DNA of 64,000 nt from Pelagomonas calceolata (GCA_918797485.1 CAKKNE010000004.1:3720001-3784000); one strand, 5' to 3'; positions 26,504-35,748 are shown, counted from the stretch's first letter. Notes: generated by a model from the sequence alone, not told the origin. Numbers and translations: made by a program.

Positions 26504-27469
26504 ATGCAGCATGCTTATGCGCAACCGATTCGCAGGTCTGTTATCGTCGCTCTCGCCCTCACTGGTGCTGCCGCTTTTGTGGCGCCGCAGCACCCTGCTA
26601 CGGGCAAGGCGCTGCGCGCGGCCGCCATTGAGGAGGAGCCGGAGGCGCCGAAGTACCCGACGGTGAACGTAATTGCAGCGGCGTCTGATAATGCATCAAC
26701 ATGATAATTCGCGGCGACCGTCTCGGTCAAGTCGCGTTGCACCCACGCCTCACTCGACGTCCCCCAGCGGTTGCACGCGGGTACGCCGTCGACGCGCGGT
26801 GCCGGCCGCGACTCACGAGCCACCGCGCGCGTCGCGGCGACGCCGACTCTCACGAACCACCGCGCGCAGGGCTGGACGGCCGACGAGTCGAAATTCATGG
26901 CGGGCCTCCCGGGCGCGCTGCCGCCCATGGGCAACTTCGACCCCGCGGGCTTCACGGAGGGCAAGTCCGTCGCGGAGCTGAAGATGCTCCGCGAGGCCGA
27001 GGTCACGCACGGCCGCGTGTCGATGCTCGCGTCGCTGGGCTTCCTCGTGCAGGAGTCGTTCCACCCCCTCTTCCGCCTCGGCGACAAGGACATCGGCCCG
27101 GCCATCCGCCACCTCGACGAGGTCCGCGCCGAGGTGCCCATCTTCTTCGAGATCCTCGTGCTTGGCATCGGCTTCGCCGAGATCTCGCGCTCGCTCGCGG
27201 GCTGGACGGCGCCGGCGGGCTCGAACCCGGCGGACGGCCCGCTCGCCAACCTTCCGGATGACACGCCGTTCCGCCGCCTCGAGGACAAGTACTACCCCGG
27301 CGACATCGGCTTCGACCCGGCCGGCCTCAAGCCCTCGGACCCGAAGGAATTCGCCGAGATGGCTACCAAGGAGCTCCAGAACGGCCGCCTCGCCATGATC
27401 GCGGTCGCTGGCTTCTTCCTCCAGGAGCTCGTCAACGGCAAGGGCATCATCGAGAACTTCTCGGCCTAG
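26504..27469 (+). CDS. Light-harvesting chlorophyll a/c-binding (FCP-type) protein, plastid precursor (2 exons)
   Basis: Exon 1 is 26504-26668 and exon 2 is 26870-27469; 254 residues. The start is an ATG; exon 1 encodes a signal peptide plus an ASAFAP-like cleavage motif (AAAFVAPQ), the heterokont plastid bipartite signal. The mature protein begins near KYPTVNGWTADESKF. Helix 1 has the chlorophyll-binding EVTHGRVSMLA motif, helix 2 is VPIFFEILVLGIGFAEI, and helix 3 has KELQNGRLAMIAVAGFF. The protein is a thylakoid antenna subunit passing energy to the photosystems. Splicing fuses the conserved PTVN-GWT sequence exactly in frame. Confidence 0.93.
26669..26869 (+). other. Intron of the light-harvesting gene (201 bp)
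   Basis: GTAATT at the 5' end and GCGCGCAG at the 3' end, phase 0. The 3' part carries a near-duplicate of the acceptor region (CCACCGCGCGCG at ~26820-26831, then CCACCGCGCGCAG). No introner similarity. Confidence 0.8.
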
Positions 27470-27536
27470 ATGTTTTAATTTAAAGGATGTTATATCGTAC
27501 GTACACTCTTGCATGAATACCTAGTCGAGTTCTCAT

Positions 27537-27555
27537 GTTACGGTGCTAGGACTAG
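27537..27555 (+). promoter_or_regulatory. Companion motif GTTACGGTGCTAGGACTAG
   Basis: Inverted relative to the copies at 16967 and 52107; lies 24 bp before the palindrome at 27579, both facing the selenoprotein gene. Confidence 0.6.
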
Positions 27556-27578
27556 GGCGCGGAATACCTATCGCGAAC

Positions 27579-27599
27579 CTAGTACGTCAAGACGCTAGC
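27579..27599 (+). promoter_or_regulatory. CTAG palindrome motif, copy
   Basis: CTAGTACGTCAAGACGCTAGC partly degenerate at the left end; written as CTAGT...GACGCTAGC. 128 bp before the SelM-type start. Confidence 0.5.
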
Positions 27600-27726
27600 T
27601 AGACCTGCTCCGCCGAGCAAAGCTCTCAATACAGTGTACTCCGCGGCTACGTGGCTTGCTCACTGAAGCGTGCTGTCTACTCCCGTCCTGGGAACGCAGC
27701 ATCTCAGCCGCTGCTGCTCACAAAAA

Positions 27727-28282
27727 ATGGTGCTGCTTGCCAGGTGCTGCAGCTACCGCGTCGCAAAACATCGATTACAAGAGGCTAGGGATGCGCAAAA
27801 TCTACATGAGATTACCGACTTACTGCTTGACGAGACCCCGCGCGATACGCGCGAGCGCCTGAAGCCAACACAAAATCAATCGAGTCGTTCGCGCGCATCG
27901 CTGCCGCCGAGAAACCGCGACCGCTCGCAGGCTGCTGCTCGTCGCGGCGTCGGCGCTCGCCGCGAAGGGCCGCATCGAGACGTGTAGTGGCTGAAAGCTC
28001 AACAAATTGAAGGAGGTGAAGCGCTTCGTCAAGGAGCCGGGCCACGCCGACAGCTACGAGGGCCTCGTCATCGACTTCAAGCCCGGGAAAAAGCCACACC
28101 TCATCATCGAGGACGATGCAGGCGAGGAGCTGGAACGCATCGACCTCGCGCCCCTGTCGACGGGCGAGATCCACGAGCTCATGCGGAGCAAGGGCTTCGT
28201 GCCCCGGGTGCCGGACGCGGGCGCCGCCGAGGCGCTTGAAGCGCAAGCGGAGGCCGTCGCCGACGCCGAGGCGACGCTCTAG
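27727..28282 (+). CDS. SELENOM: SelM/Sep15-family selenoprotein with in-frame TGA (2 exons)
   Basis: Exon 1 is 27727-27743 (17 bases) and exon 2 is 27931-28282; 122 residues. Splicing gives a signal peptide (MVLLARLLLVAASALA) followed by C24-S-G-U27, where U is the TGA at 27992-27994. The sequence after it, KLNKLKEVKRFV, aligns with the region that follows CGGU in animal SelM (QLNRLKEVKAFV), and GEELERIDLAPLSTGEIHELMRSKGF matches the rest of the SelM/Sep15 thioredoxin-like domain. A stop at this TGA would remove the whole domain. The protein is predicted to be a secretory-pathway (ER) thiol oxidoreductase. A SECIS-like hairpin follows at 28305-28380. Confidence 0.85.
27744..27930 (+). other. 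Intron of the SelM-type gene (187 bp)
   Basis: Donor AG|GTGCTG, acceptor CGCTCGCAG. It leaves two bases from exon 1, giving an Arg codon at the junction and a continuous signal peptide. No introner similarity. Confidence 0.65.
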
Positions 28283-28304
28283 TGTTTTGTGACCGTGTGA
28301 TTGG

Positions 28305-28380
28305 CACCGCCTCACGTGATGACGGCCGCGCGCGTGTATTCTACGAGACGCGCGTGGCCCGACAGATAGATTTGGCGGTG
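28305..28380 (+). promoter_or_regulatory. SECIS-like element of the SelM-type gene
   Basis: 23 bases after the stop. Lower helix CACCGCC (28305-28311) with GGCGGTG (28374-28380); core quartet ATGA (28319-28322) opposite GA (28361-28362); upper helix of ~12 bp (GGCCGCGCGCGT with ACGCGCGTGGCC, one G-T). The ~12-base apical loop lacks the usual AA pair, so this is a strong but not canonical candidate. Confidence 0.65.
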
Positions 28381-28464
28381 ACAATAACAAGTACAATTTA
28401 TCTCTCGACACTCCGACCCGGGGCTGTCGCGTCGATGGCGTCGGGCACGACTCGCCGCACGAGG

Positions 28465-29079
28465 CTAACCCCCTTCCTTTTTCGACGCCTCGAGTGCACG
28501 CCGAGCTTGTTCGAGGAAGCTGCCGTCGTTCGCAAAGGCCGCGGGAGCGACGGCGTTGGGCGGCGCCGGCGCAGCAGCGACGGCGTGGGGCGCCGGCGGC
28601 GCAGCAGCGACGGCGTGGGCCGGCGGCGGCGCGACGGGTGGCGGCGGCGACGCGTCGGCGGCGGCCTGGCGCTTCTTCGCCTTCTTGCGGCGCCGTTTTT
28701 CGGCGTTCTCGGCCTTGCGCTTCTCGTCGGCGCGCTTGAGGGCGTCCTTCTGCTGGGCCGCGGCCTTGGTCCTTTTCATTTCCTTGTCGGTCGAAGCCCC
28801 AGCCGGCCGCGCGCGCGCGAGGAGGTCCGCGGCGCCGCTCCGCTTCGGCGCATTTGAGGACGCGGGCTTGCAGACGGGGTTGTCGGCGGCCGCCACCCAG
28901 CCGCCGCCGCTGCGCGACTCCTCCTCCTCCTTCTCCTTCTTGATCTCGGCGATGCGCTCTCTTAATGCCGCTTCTTCCTTCTCGGCGCGCTGCTCGGCGA
29001 GCCACGTCTTCTCCTGGTTCCGGAAGCTCGACGGGTGCCAGGGCTTCTTGTTCAGGAAGCCGGCGATGCGGTCGCCCAT
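28465..29079 (-). CDS. Cir_N-domain (CIR/CWF25-like) nuclear protein
   Basis: 204 residues from the ATG at 29079. The first ~50 residues, MGDRIAGFLNKKPWHPSSFR followed by NQEKTWLAEQRAEKEEAA, match the Cir_N domain shared by CBF1-interacting corepressor and splicing factors such as CWC25 and LENG1 (xxLNKKSWHPxxxxNxExVWxAEQK). A Glu/Lys coiled coil follows, then a basic KKAKKR-rich nuclear-localisation-like segment. The C-terminus has three imperfect Ala/Pro repeats (HAVAAAP) encoded by a ~33-base tandem. It is probably a spliceosome or corepressor component. Confidence 0.75.
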   Translation of the reverse strand: MGDRIAGFLNKKPWHPSSFRNQEKTWLAEQRAEKEEAALRERIAEIKKEKEEEESRSGGGWVAAADNPVCKPASSNAPKRSGAADLLARARPAGASTDKEMKRTKAAAQQKDALKRADEKRKAENAEKRRRKKAKKRQAAADASPPPPVAPPPAHAVAAAPPAPHAVAAAPAPPNAVAPAAFANDGSFLEQARRALEASKKEGG

Positions 29080-29458
29080 CTTTTTTTTGTGATTTATGCT
29101 CGCTTCTGCGGTCTCGCTGCTATGACGGTTTTTTGTGCTGGCAACGCGGCGCCGGCGTTGGTGGTGCGGCAGCAGCTTGTGCAGCCAGCCAAGGATGCAG
29201 TGGGATACCGAGCGCAGGCTCGGCTGCTCTGAGGCAGCAGTGATGCGAGTACGAGCGCAGACAGCTGCGCCTGTACTTGCACAAGGTGTAAAGGCCAAAA
29301 AGTAAGTGGGCGTCCGAAGCGAGCTAGCGTGTAGACACACACTAGCTTTCAAAAAAAAGAAGTATCTCCACGCATGTCTGGCACCGTAACAGAAAAACGC
29401 GATGGAAACGTCCACACCACGGCGCCGTCGATTAAAAGAAAGCACAGAAACAACTTAT
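29080..29458. other. Intergenic promoter region of the Cir_N gene
   Basis: Contains a CTAG palindrome (29323-29346) and the string CGAGCGCAGGCTCGG (near 29209-29223), similar to leader motifs at 14.3 and 44.2 kb. No gene seen. Confidence 0.5.
29323..29346 (-). promoter_or_regulatory. CTAG palindrome motif, copy
   Basis: GCTAGCGT...ACACACTAGC, 24 bp; 244 bp before the Cir_N start, pointing to it. Confidence 0.6.
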
Positions 29459-30940
29459 TCACACAAGCGGAGCGCGAGTCGCGGCCTCGAGCAGGTCCTC
29501 GAACGCGAGGTCCTGCGGCGAGAGCGTCCGGCTGACCCAGAAGCCCGCGTCGACGAGGCGTCGCCGCGCCTCGGCCAACGCGTCGGCATCGCTCGGCATG
29601 TTCAGCAGCTCGAGCGGGGGCGTCGCCGCGGACGGCGGAGCGCGGAGCCGCGCCACCACGTCGCCGAGGGTTGCCGAGTGGCAGTAACACGCCGGCGTGC
29701 GAGCGCGGCCGACAGCGCAATGGATGTGCGCCGTGAATGTCCAAGCTCGGTCCGGTTCGGAGTAGAGCGCGTGCTGCCGGTGGAAGTAGATACCGTCCGC
29801 CCGGAGCGCTCGTGCTGCCGCGTGACCGTAAGTGGTACGCACGTGGAGCCTAATGGCCGTTTCGAGCGCTTCAAGTTTTGACGCGTGCTCGGGCCGTAGG
29901 TCGCTATCGTCGTAAAGGTAGGGCACCGCGTCGGCGCTGCTGCCAAGTACGTCCCCGACGTAGACCGGCGACTCGACCAGTTTCGTGGGTGTCTCCTTCG
30001 GCGCCAGCGGTCGGGCGGCGGCCGTCGGCGTCGCCGACGCGTTGCGCGGCGACGGCGCGCGCGGCGACGCCGCCGCGCGCCGGGCCACGAACGACGGCGA
30101 GCCCAGGAGAATCGGCGCCGGCGGCGGGGGCTTCATCGTGTAGTCGTAGGAGCCGGTCCGCGGGCGGCCCGTTGGGGTTGAGGGCGGCGACGGCACGCCC
30201 CGCCGCGGCGACGGCGGCGCGTAGGAGTCGCTTCGCTGGCGGAACGACCCAGGGGAGGGCGGTCGCCGCGGCGACGGCGGCGCCGCCTCGCCGATGAGCC
30301 GCGACGCGACCCGCAAATCCGGGTGGCAGCGGAAGAAGCGCGCGCGCTTCCGCAGCTCGGGGTGCACGTACCAGGCCACGAGCCCAAATCCCAAGCCCTT
30401 GCGGAGCACTTTCCGCGCGTAGCCCGCCGGCGACTCAACAGCTGCGTCGTAGTCGTAGTAGGCCGGGTTCGGCATGAGCAAAAAGTCGCTCTCGAAGTGG
30501 AAGCACTCGGGCCGCGCGAGGAAGAGCCGCGTGGCCGGGCAGTCCGCCAAATCCAGCAAGTTCATCAAAAACGAGGGCACGTAGGCCGCGCGCCCGCCGC
30601 GTCGCAACGCCGCCGATCGTCCCGGTGTTGAGGTGAGCGTCGCCTTGGTGGTCGGTGTACTGTTTCGCCGAGGGGCCCGAAGCAAGACGTGCGGCGCGTC
30701 GAGCTCCCTTAACAACTTCGCGTAGACGGCGCCGGCCTTGCGCTGCCTCAGGTCTTTGCGCGCCTTCTCGACGGCTTTGAGGATGGGGGCGTACGGCGCG
30801 GGCTCGGCGCCGGTCGACGCGGGCCAGGCGGCCCGGGCGGCACGGAGCAGCGCGCAGAGCTCGTCGGCGTTCTTCGGCGAAGAGGGTCGCGCGGCGACGA
30901 GCGGCTGGGGTCGGGCTGGAGCACCGACGTGTGCTGCCAT
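29459..30940 (-). CDS. Unknown protein with conserved core and Pro/Ser-rich middle
   Basis: 493 residues from the ATG at 30940 (frame is open upstream but without a better ATG). Residues ~30-100 are helical. Residues ~120-220 contain a compact, non-repetitive core (YVPSFLMNLLDLADCPATRL, FESDFLLMPNPAYYDYDAA, GLGFGLVAWYVHPELRKRARFFRC). A Ser/Pro/Arg-rich disordered segment (~225-345) follows. The C-terminal ~140 residues form a second folded region (ALETAIRLHVRTTYGHAAARALRADGIYFHR...WTFTAHIHC). No family recognised. Low-complexity segments with SPRR motifs could be phosphorylation sites. Divergent from ALKBH7. Confidence 0.6.
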   Translation of the reverse strand: MAAHVGAPARPQPLVAARPSSPKNADELCALLRAARAAWPASTGAEPAPYAPILKAVEKARKDLRQRKAGAVYAKLLRELDAPHVLLRAPRRNSTPTTKATLTSTPGRSAALRRGGRAAYVPSFLMNLLDLADCPATRLFLARPECFHFESDFLLMPNPAYYDYDAAVESPAGYARKVLRKGLGFGLVAWYVHPELRKRARFFRCHPDLRVASRLIGEAAPPSPRRPPSPGSFRQRSDSYAPPSPRRGVPSPPSTPTGRPRTGSYDYTMKPPPPAPILLGSPSFVARRAAASPRAPSPRNASATPTAAARPLAPKETPTKLVESPVYVGDVLGSSADAVPYLYDDSDLRPEHASKLEALETAIRLHVRTTYGHAAARALRADGIYFHRQHALYSEPDRAWTFTAHIHCAVGRARTPACYCHSATLGDVVARLRAPPSAATPPLELLNMPSDADALAEARRRLVDAGFWVSRTLSPQDLAFEDLLEAATRAPLV

Positions 30941-31084
30941 CTCCTCTTGAGGCCAGAGAGCGGTCTCAGACGTCTCACGAATGGAAAAACGCGACGGCGG
31001 CGTGGACAGCGACCACGTATTGGCGCACTCGCGTGGCCAAACCTTCGCAGCCCCTACTGGTCGGCGGTCAAAACGCCGAGGCGA

Positions 31085-31109
31085 GCTAGCGTCGTGTTGA
31101 CACACTAGC
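31085..31109 (-). promoter_or_regulatory. CTAG palindrome motif, copy
   Basis: GCTAGCG...GACACACTAGC, 25 bp, in the short divergent gap (30941-31159); 145 bp before the minus-strand start. Confidence 0.6.
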
Positions 31110-31159
31110 TTGCTTGCGCATCGACCCTGTCGACCAGCGCAGCCGCAATTGCAGCATTT

Positions 31160-31855
31160 ATGCCATTACGGGCTACAGTGCACTCGTACAGGATGGCCCT
31201 GCGAGTTAGAGCATCGCTTATAGCGAGACAGCTGCGTTCCAGGCCAGCATCACACTGCACCACCAGACACGCGACGCCGTCGCGGAGGCATGCGTTGTCG
31301 CTGCCGCCCGGCTGCAGCTACCACGCCGACTTCCTCACGGTTGACGAGCAGGACGCGCTCGTCGAGGCCATCAAGGCGCGGCTCAAGGGCACCGGCTACG
31401 AACGGGATCACTGGGATGCAGTTATCGACCGCTATAGAGAAAGGGAGATGCTGTCCGTCGACGACGACCTGGCCGAGGCCGCGGTCGAGAAGGTGCGCGC
31501 GTTTTTGAGAAGCGAGCAGGGCGTCACGAGCTTCCTGCCGCCGCACTGCATCGACCTCGCCGCGGACGGCGGCGTCATACGCCCGCACATTGATTCGATC
31601 AAGTTCTCGGGGCGCGTCGTGGCGGGTGTGTCGTTGGTGTCGGCGGCGACGATGGTGCTCGCCGAGGCCGACCCGGCGACGGGCGAGCCGCGGCCCGGCG
31701 CGCGAGAGAGCGAGCTGAGGTTAGAGCCGGGCTCGCTCTACGTCCTCGCGGACGAGAGTCGCTACGATTATGCGCACGCGATCGCGCCCGAGGGAAGAAG
31801 GTTGTCGCTCATTTTGAGGGATGCGCCGGAGGACTTCGAGCAGCGGAGCTTGTAG
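31160..31855 (+). CDS. ALKBH7: ALKBH7-type 2-oxoglutarate/Fe(II) dioxygenase
   Basis: 231 residues from an ATG; a second ATG at codon 12 begins a better mitochondrial-type presequence (MALRVRASLIARQLRSR). The core has DFLTVDEQDALVEAI, the iron-binding HxD in VIRPHIDSIKFSG, VVAGVSLVSAATMVL, LEPGSLYVLADESRYDYAHAI (distal His) and RRLSLILRD (2-oxoglutarate Arg). These match ALKBH7, a mitochondrial member of the AlkB family linked to necrosis signalling and fatty-acid metabolism in animals. Length is near the family norm. It is divergent from the unknown gene at 29459. Confidence 0.85.
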   Translation: MPLRATVHSYRMALRVRASLIARQLRSRPASHCTTRHATPSRRHALSLPPGCSYHADFLTVDEQDALVEAIKARLKGTGYERDHWDAVIDRYREREMLSVDDDLAEAAVEKVRAFLRSEQGVTSFLPPHCIDLAADGGVIRPHIDSIKFSGRVVAGVSLVSAATMVLAEADPATGEPRPGARESELRLEPGSLYVLADESRYDYAHAIAPEGRRLSLILRDAPEDFEQRSL

Positions 31856-31911
31856 TGTTATTTGTGTTTAAGAATCAGTTATACAAGCAGTGTGGGATAG
31901 GTATGAATTTC

Positions 31912-33564
31912 TCAGCGTCGGCGGTACAGGCGTCGCTTCGGGCGTCGCCTGCGGCCGCGGAGGGCCCGCGTCATGCGGTGCCACGCAACAATGACGCGGC
32001 GCCGTGGAGCGGCAGCGACTGCGTTCGCCCCGACCGCCTGGACGATCGTCGAACAGAGCTTCGGGAACAGGCAGACCGCGTTCCAGAGCGCCACGGCGGC
32101 CTTGCCCGGCAGCGCCAGCAGCGACATCCACTCGACCGAGGCGACCGCGTCGGGCACCGCCGCCGCGATGCGAAAACAAGCGTCGGGGAGCGCGAACAGC
32201 TGGAACAGGATGCTCAGAAACACCATGGACGAAAAAACAGCGAACGGAGCTGCATTCTTCGCGTTGAGGACCCAGGGCAGGTTCTCGCCCACGACGAAGC
32301 GCGTCTGCGGGATCACGGCCGCCGTCGACGCCATCATAGCCGGCGTCGGCGTCGGCGCCGGCTCGGGGCGCTTCTTCTTCTTCTTGAACAGCGCCGGGCG
32401 CGCGAGGCGCCGCTTGAGCGTTACGGAAGGCGCCTTCGTCGGGAGCCGAGAAGGTGCTAATGAAGGACCCGCCTCGACGGAGACTTGTAAAGCGCCCGGC
32501 GTCGTCACAGAAGGCTCTAACGCCGTGACGGCGAAGGAGGTCGTGGGGTCCACGGTCACCGACGACAGGAAGAGGCTCTGGCCGAACTCGACTAAGGAAG
32601 TAGGCGCGTGCGCCAAGCCAAAGGCATACCCAGGATTAGCGGCCCAGAGCCACGGCGGCGGCGCCTCGAACGACGGCCGGTCCGGCAGGTAGACGTCCGG
32701 CTCCTTGAAGAGCACGGCGCCGCCCTCGCAGACGAGTCGGAACGACGCCGCAAACCGGAAAGGGGCCGTGCCCGGTGGCGACCGCCTTGCATAGTAGAAG
32801 AACGGCGTCTGCATTATGTTCCTATTTTCTACCACTCGAGCTGCTCCTCTTACTACCACTCTTCCGTCTCTCTCGATCGTGGTCCGGAACTGCATCTGCT
32901 CGTCGTCGGCGATTTCCTTGCCCATGTAACTTGTGAGTACTCTTCTGACAACTCGATCCAATCGAGCTCGGATCCACGCCGAGGCGTCGAGGTCGCGGCC
33001 CGTCATCGTGAGTTGGGCTCTAAATGAACCTCTTCTCCCTCTCGTCAATACCCGACGGTGCATATTGACCAGCTCCGTCTCGAGCTGCGTCGCTTTCAGT
33101 TTCGCGCCGCCGTCAGGTAATTTTTGAAACCCGAGCCACGAGAAGCCCTGCGTGCTTAGTTTAATAACGTCCGGGCAGCGCTGCCGCTGGAGGCCCTCTC
33201 CAATATCACACTCGTCCGGTTCCACAACTTCGAGGCAATCAACAGTATCCAACTCCAAGCAGCCCTTCTTCGTCGTGTCGCGCAGCCAGCCGCGAAAGCA
33301 CTGCTCCGTGATCCAGCTCCGCGCCGTCCGCACGATGCCCTCGTCGAGCTTGCCCAGGCGCCGCTGGGGCGGGAGGTCCACGGGGTCCAGCGTCGCCGCG
33401 CCCAGGCGAAGCCGGGAAGGCGAGACCGGCCTCGCCGGCGCGTACGCGGCGACGGGCAGCAGCTGGAGGGCGAGAAACCCTGCCAACGTCCTACGAGGGC
33501 GCCGTGGGGCCGCGCGGGCGCCTCCTCGGCCGCGGCCCGCGGCGCGGGCCCGCGGCGGGGTCAT
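31912..33564 (-). CDS. Unknown secreted or plastid protein with C-terminal membrane segment
   Basis: 550 residues from an ATG. The N-terminus is Arg-rich then hydrophobic (TLAGFLALQLLPVAAYAPA), which looks like a long signal or plastid-type presequence. A Cys-containing region (~100-130), then beta-rich sequence (~150-360; FRAQLTMTGRDLDASAWIRA, FRFAASFRLVCEGGAVLF) resembles a lipid-binding or DUF1997-like plastid domain, but this is weak. A poly-Lys stretch (~395) is followed by two hydrophobic segments (~445-500). The extreme C-terminus is strongly basic. It ends 56 bp from the ALKBH7 stop (convergent). No family named with confidence. Confidence 0.6.
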   Translation of the reverse strand: MTPPRARAAGRGRGGARAAPRRPRRTLAGFLALQLLPVAAYAPARPVSPSRLRLGAATLDPVDLPPQRRLGKLDEGIVRTARSWITEQCFRGWLRDTTKKGCLELDTVDCLEVVEPDECDIGEGLQRQRCPDVIKLSTQGFSWLGFQKLPDGGAKLKATQLETELVNMHRRVLTRGRRGSFRAQLTMTGRDLDASAWIRARLDRVVRRVLTSYMGKEIADDEQMQFRTTIERDGRVVVRGAARVVENRNIMQTPFFYYARRSPPGTAPFRFAASFRLVCEGGAVLFKEPDVYLPDRPSFEAPPPWLWAANPGYAFGLAHAPTSLVEFGQSLFLSSVTVDPTTSFAVTALEPSVTTPGALQVSVEAGPSLAPSRLPTKAPSVTLKRRLARPALFKKKKKRPEPAPTPTPAMMASTAAVIPQTRFVVGENLPWVLNAKNAAPFAVFSSMVFLSILFQLFALPDACFRIAAAVPDAVASVEWMSLLALPGKAAVALWNAVCLFPKLCSTIVQAVGANAVAAAPRRRVIVAWHRMTRALRGRRRRPKRRLYRRR

Positions 33565-33972
33565 TTGATGGCCCTCAACTCAAATTAGCTCTCAGTCGGC
33601 CTCTGCGAAATTTCAGGCGCTGCGCTCGGCTGTGTGAGCCGAGAGCACTGGGCCGGTCTCAGGGAGGAAGTTAAAAGCTGTGCCCAGGCTCTAGGTTCGT
33701 CGCATGGCCCGTCTTCTTTTAGCAGCAAGCTTGAGCTGCCGGAGCCTCTGCCTAGTTTGAACTTCACTAGCGCAGGAATACCTGTGCGAGGACTCGCGTA
33801 CGTCCTCAACCGGCACGAGGGGGAGAAACCGGAATCACGGCGAAAAGGGGGCAGCAATTGCGTCGGTTTTGGGCTCACCGCGGACGTCACAGCCGCGTTT
33901 CCCAGAAACCCCCCTCAACTTACCCTCAACTAAGCACCAGCCGCGGACTAGAACCCCTAAACGTAAGGTTAC
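33565..33972. other. Intergenic region between two minus-strand genes
   Basis: No recognised motif, RNA or coding exon. Confidence 0.4.
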
Positions 33973-35748
33973 TCAGCTCATACTCATCTTCAGGATGCGC
34001 TGGACGCGCGCCGCCTTGCGCGCGGCTTTTTCAGAAGGCTTTTCAGAAGCTTTCTTGTTCTCCTTCGCAACAATCCGGGCCTTCCGCCGCGCCTTCCGTT
34101 GGTCATCTTCGGCCTTGCGCACGGCCATGAGCTCGTCGTCGTCACTATCGGCCGTGGCGTCGACCACGGCTGTCGGAGCTTCATCGCTATCGGACGCGTC
34201 CTCTTCCGTAGCAGGTGTTTTCGTCACGTCCTCCACAACAAGCTCATCATCACTAGATGCGTAGTCGCGGGGCTTCGGGTCCATGAAGCCTTTTTGCACG
34301 GCAGCTTTCTTTTTGTTTTCCGATCCAGGCTTCTTCCAGCCCCGCGTCATCTCATGCCCTTTTCCGCCCCTTCGAGCGCGTAGTAGGCCCCTCGCAATCC
34401 GAGACGTCCTATCATTCGTGGCCTTGTCCCGATCCAACAGCGCCAGCAGCAAGTCCGCGACGGCGCCCCGCTGCGCGTCTCCGGCCTTTTCGTCGATGAT
34501 GGCTCGCCTTGCACTACGTGCCGCGGATATAGCCTCGCCCAGCCTCTCGTCGCCGAGGGCGGCCAAAGTCTGGGCGAGCCTATATCTAGCTTTCGAGTTG
34601 CGCGGGTCCGCGTCCAACGCCGCGTCGCAGGCCTCCTCCGCTCTTTGCAACCACGCCTTGTTCTTTACATCATCACTCACGTCGCGCGCCGCCAGCTTGA
34701 CCAAACAAGTTGCTCGGTTGCACTGCAGCGTCGACACCGCTGTTTCATTCTCCTCGGTTAATGCCGCGTCGTAGTGCTGAAGGGCCTTCTCGAAGTCGCC
34801 GGCGGCGAAGGCCTGATTTCCGGCTTGTCTAGGTTTCACCTCGATCTTGCGCGGCGGCGGCGGCGGCGGCATCGGCTTTACTGCTTTCTTGGGTTTGGAA
34901 TCGAGGTCGAAGCCTCCACTCATCTCAATCACGTCATCATCAGTGGCCTTGCACAGGACCGTACCGCCGACCCAGCCCGTGCCACTACAAGGGTCGCACC
35001 GCGAGAAGTCGTCGAACAATCGCTTCGCCAGACCCGATTCGTCGGCGTCGCCGCGCCGCTCCGCCCGCAACACCCAGTCGGACAACGCTTCGATTAATAG
35101 TCGAGAGGGATTTAAAACGTGCGTCTCGCAGTGCATCTGCCGCGCCCAGCCCAGCCAGAAGGCGAGCAAGTCGAGGCACGCCTTTTCGCCCCCTGGGTAC
35201 GAGTCGCGCGAATTGGCGACTAAATCAGGGATCATCCGATCCCCCAGATCTAGTAGAGAGCGGTGCATCTTCACCTCGTCGTCGGTCGAGGGTGCCACGT
35301 ACCACTTCAGCGCTTCGTCGCCGGTGACCCTCAAAAAGATCTCGACGGCGTGCGCGCGGACGTGCTGGTCCTCCTCCTGCAGTCTCGACGCGAGGCCTTC
35401 GAGGCCTCCATGCACCGCAAAAACTCTGTGGAAGTCCGACTTGTGGTGGAGCATGAACATGAGGCCGAGCGCGGGCCGCGCGGCGTGGGGCAGTCCGTCG
35501 CGCGGGTGTTTTACTATACACGCGTAGGCCTCCCCATCTTTTTCCTCAGGAAAGAAGAGGATCCTCCTCGCCTCGTCCTCGCTGTCGCATTGTGCGAACG
35601 CTCTTTTCATCGGCTCGAGCGGCGGCGCACTCCACAATTTCGTGAGCGACGCCCGGAGCGCGTCGTTGTCCGGCGCGTGGGCCATGAGCTCGTCGAAGCG
35701 GGCCTGGTCCTTCATAACAGCTGCATCACTCTTCTCCTCGGCGGCCAT
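33973..35748 (-). CDS. TPR-repeat protein with armadillo-like N-terminus
   Basis: 591 residues from an ATG. Residues ~1-230 are helical and include ARPALGLMFMLHHKSDF and FAVHGGLEGLASRL, typical of armadillo-like repeats, followed by a Cys pair (CDPCSGTGW, ~262-270). Residues ~310-430 contain three TPRs (AGNQAFAAGDFEKALQHYDA, NRATCLVKL, ACDAALDADPRNSKARYRLA), as in Hsp70/Hsp90 co-chaperones. The tail is acidic then strongly basic (KKASEKPSEKAARKAARV). Probably a cytosolic co-chaperone or assembly factor; no orthologue is named. Confidence 0.7.
   Translation of the reverse strand: MAAEEKSDAAVMKDQARFDELMAHAPDNDALRASLTKLWSAPPLEPMKRAFAQCDSEDEARRILFFPEEKDGEAYACIVKHPRDGLPHAARPALGLMFMLHHKSDFHRVFAVHGGLEGLASRLQEEDQHVRAHAVEIFLRVTGDEALKWYVAPSTDDEVKMHRSLLDLGDRMIPDLVANSRDSYPGGEKACLDLLAFWLGWARQMHCETHVLNPSRLLIEALSDWVLRAERRGDADESGLAKRLFDDFSRCDPCSGTGWVGGTVLCKATDDDVIEMSGGFDLDSKPKKAVKPMPPPPPPRKIEVKPRQAGNQAFAAGDFEKALQHYDAALTEENETAVSTLQCNRATCLVKLAARDVSDDVKNKAWLQRAEEACDAALDADPRNSKARYRLAQTLAALGDERLGEAISAARSARRAIIDEKAGDAQRGAVADLLLALLDRDKATNDRTSRIARGLLRARRGGKGHEMTRGWKKPGSENKKKAAVQKGFMDPKPRDYASSDDELVVEDVTKTPATEEDASDSDEAPTAVVDATADSDDDELMAVRKAEDDQRKARRKARIVAKENKKASEKPSEKAARKAARVQRILKMSMS

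Noticed and set aside
28425-28450. GTCGCGTCGATGGCGTCGGG, similar to the introner core
   Set aside because: No terminal inverted repeats or splice sites around it, and it lies in the 3' region between two genes. Could be a relic, but unsupported.
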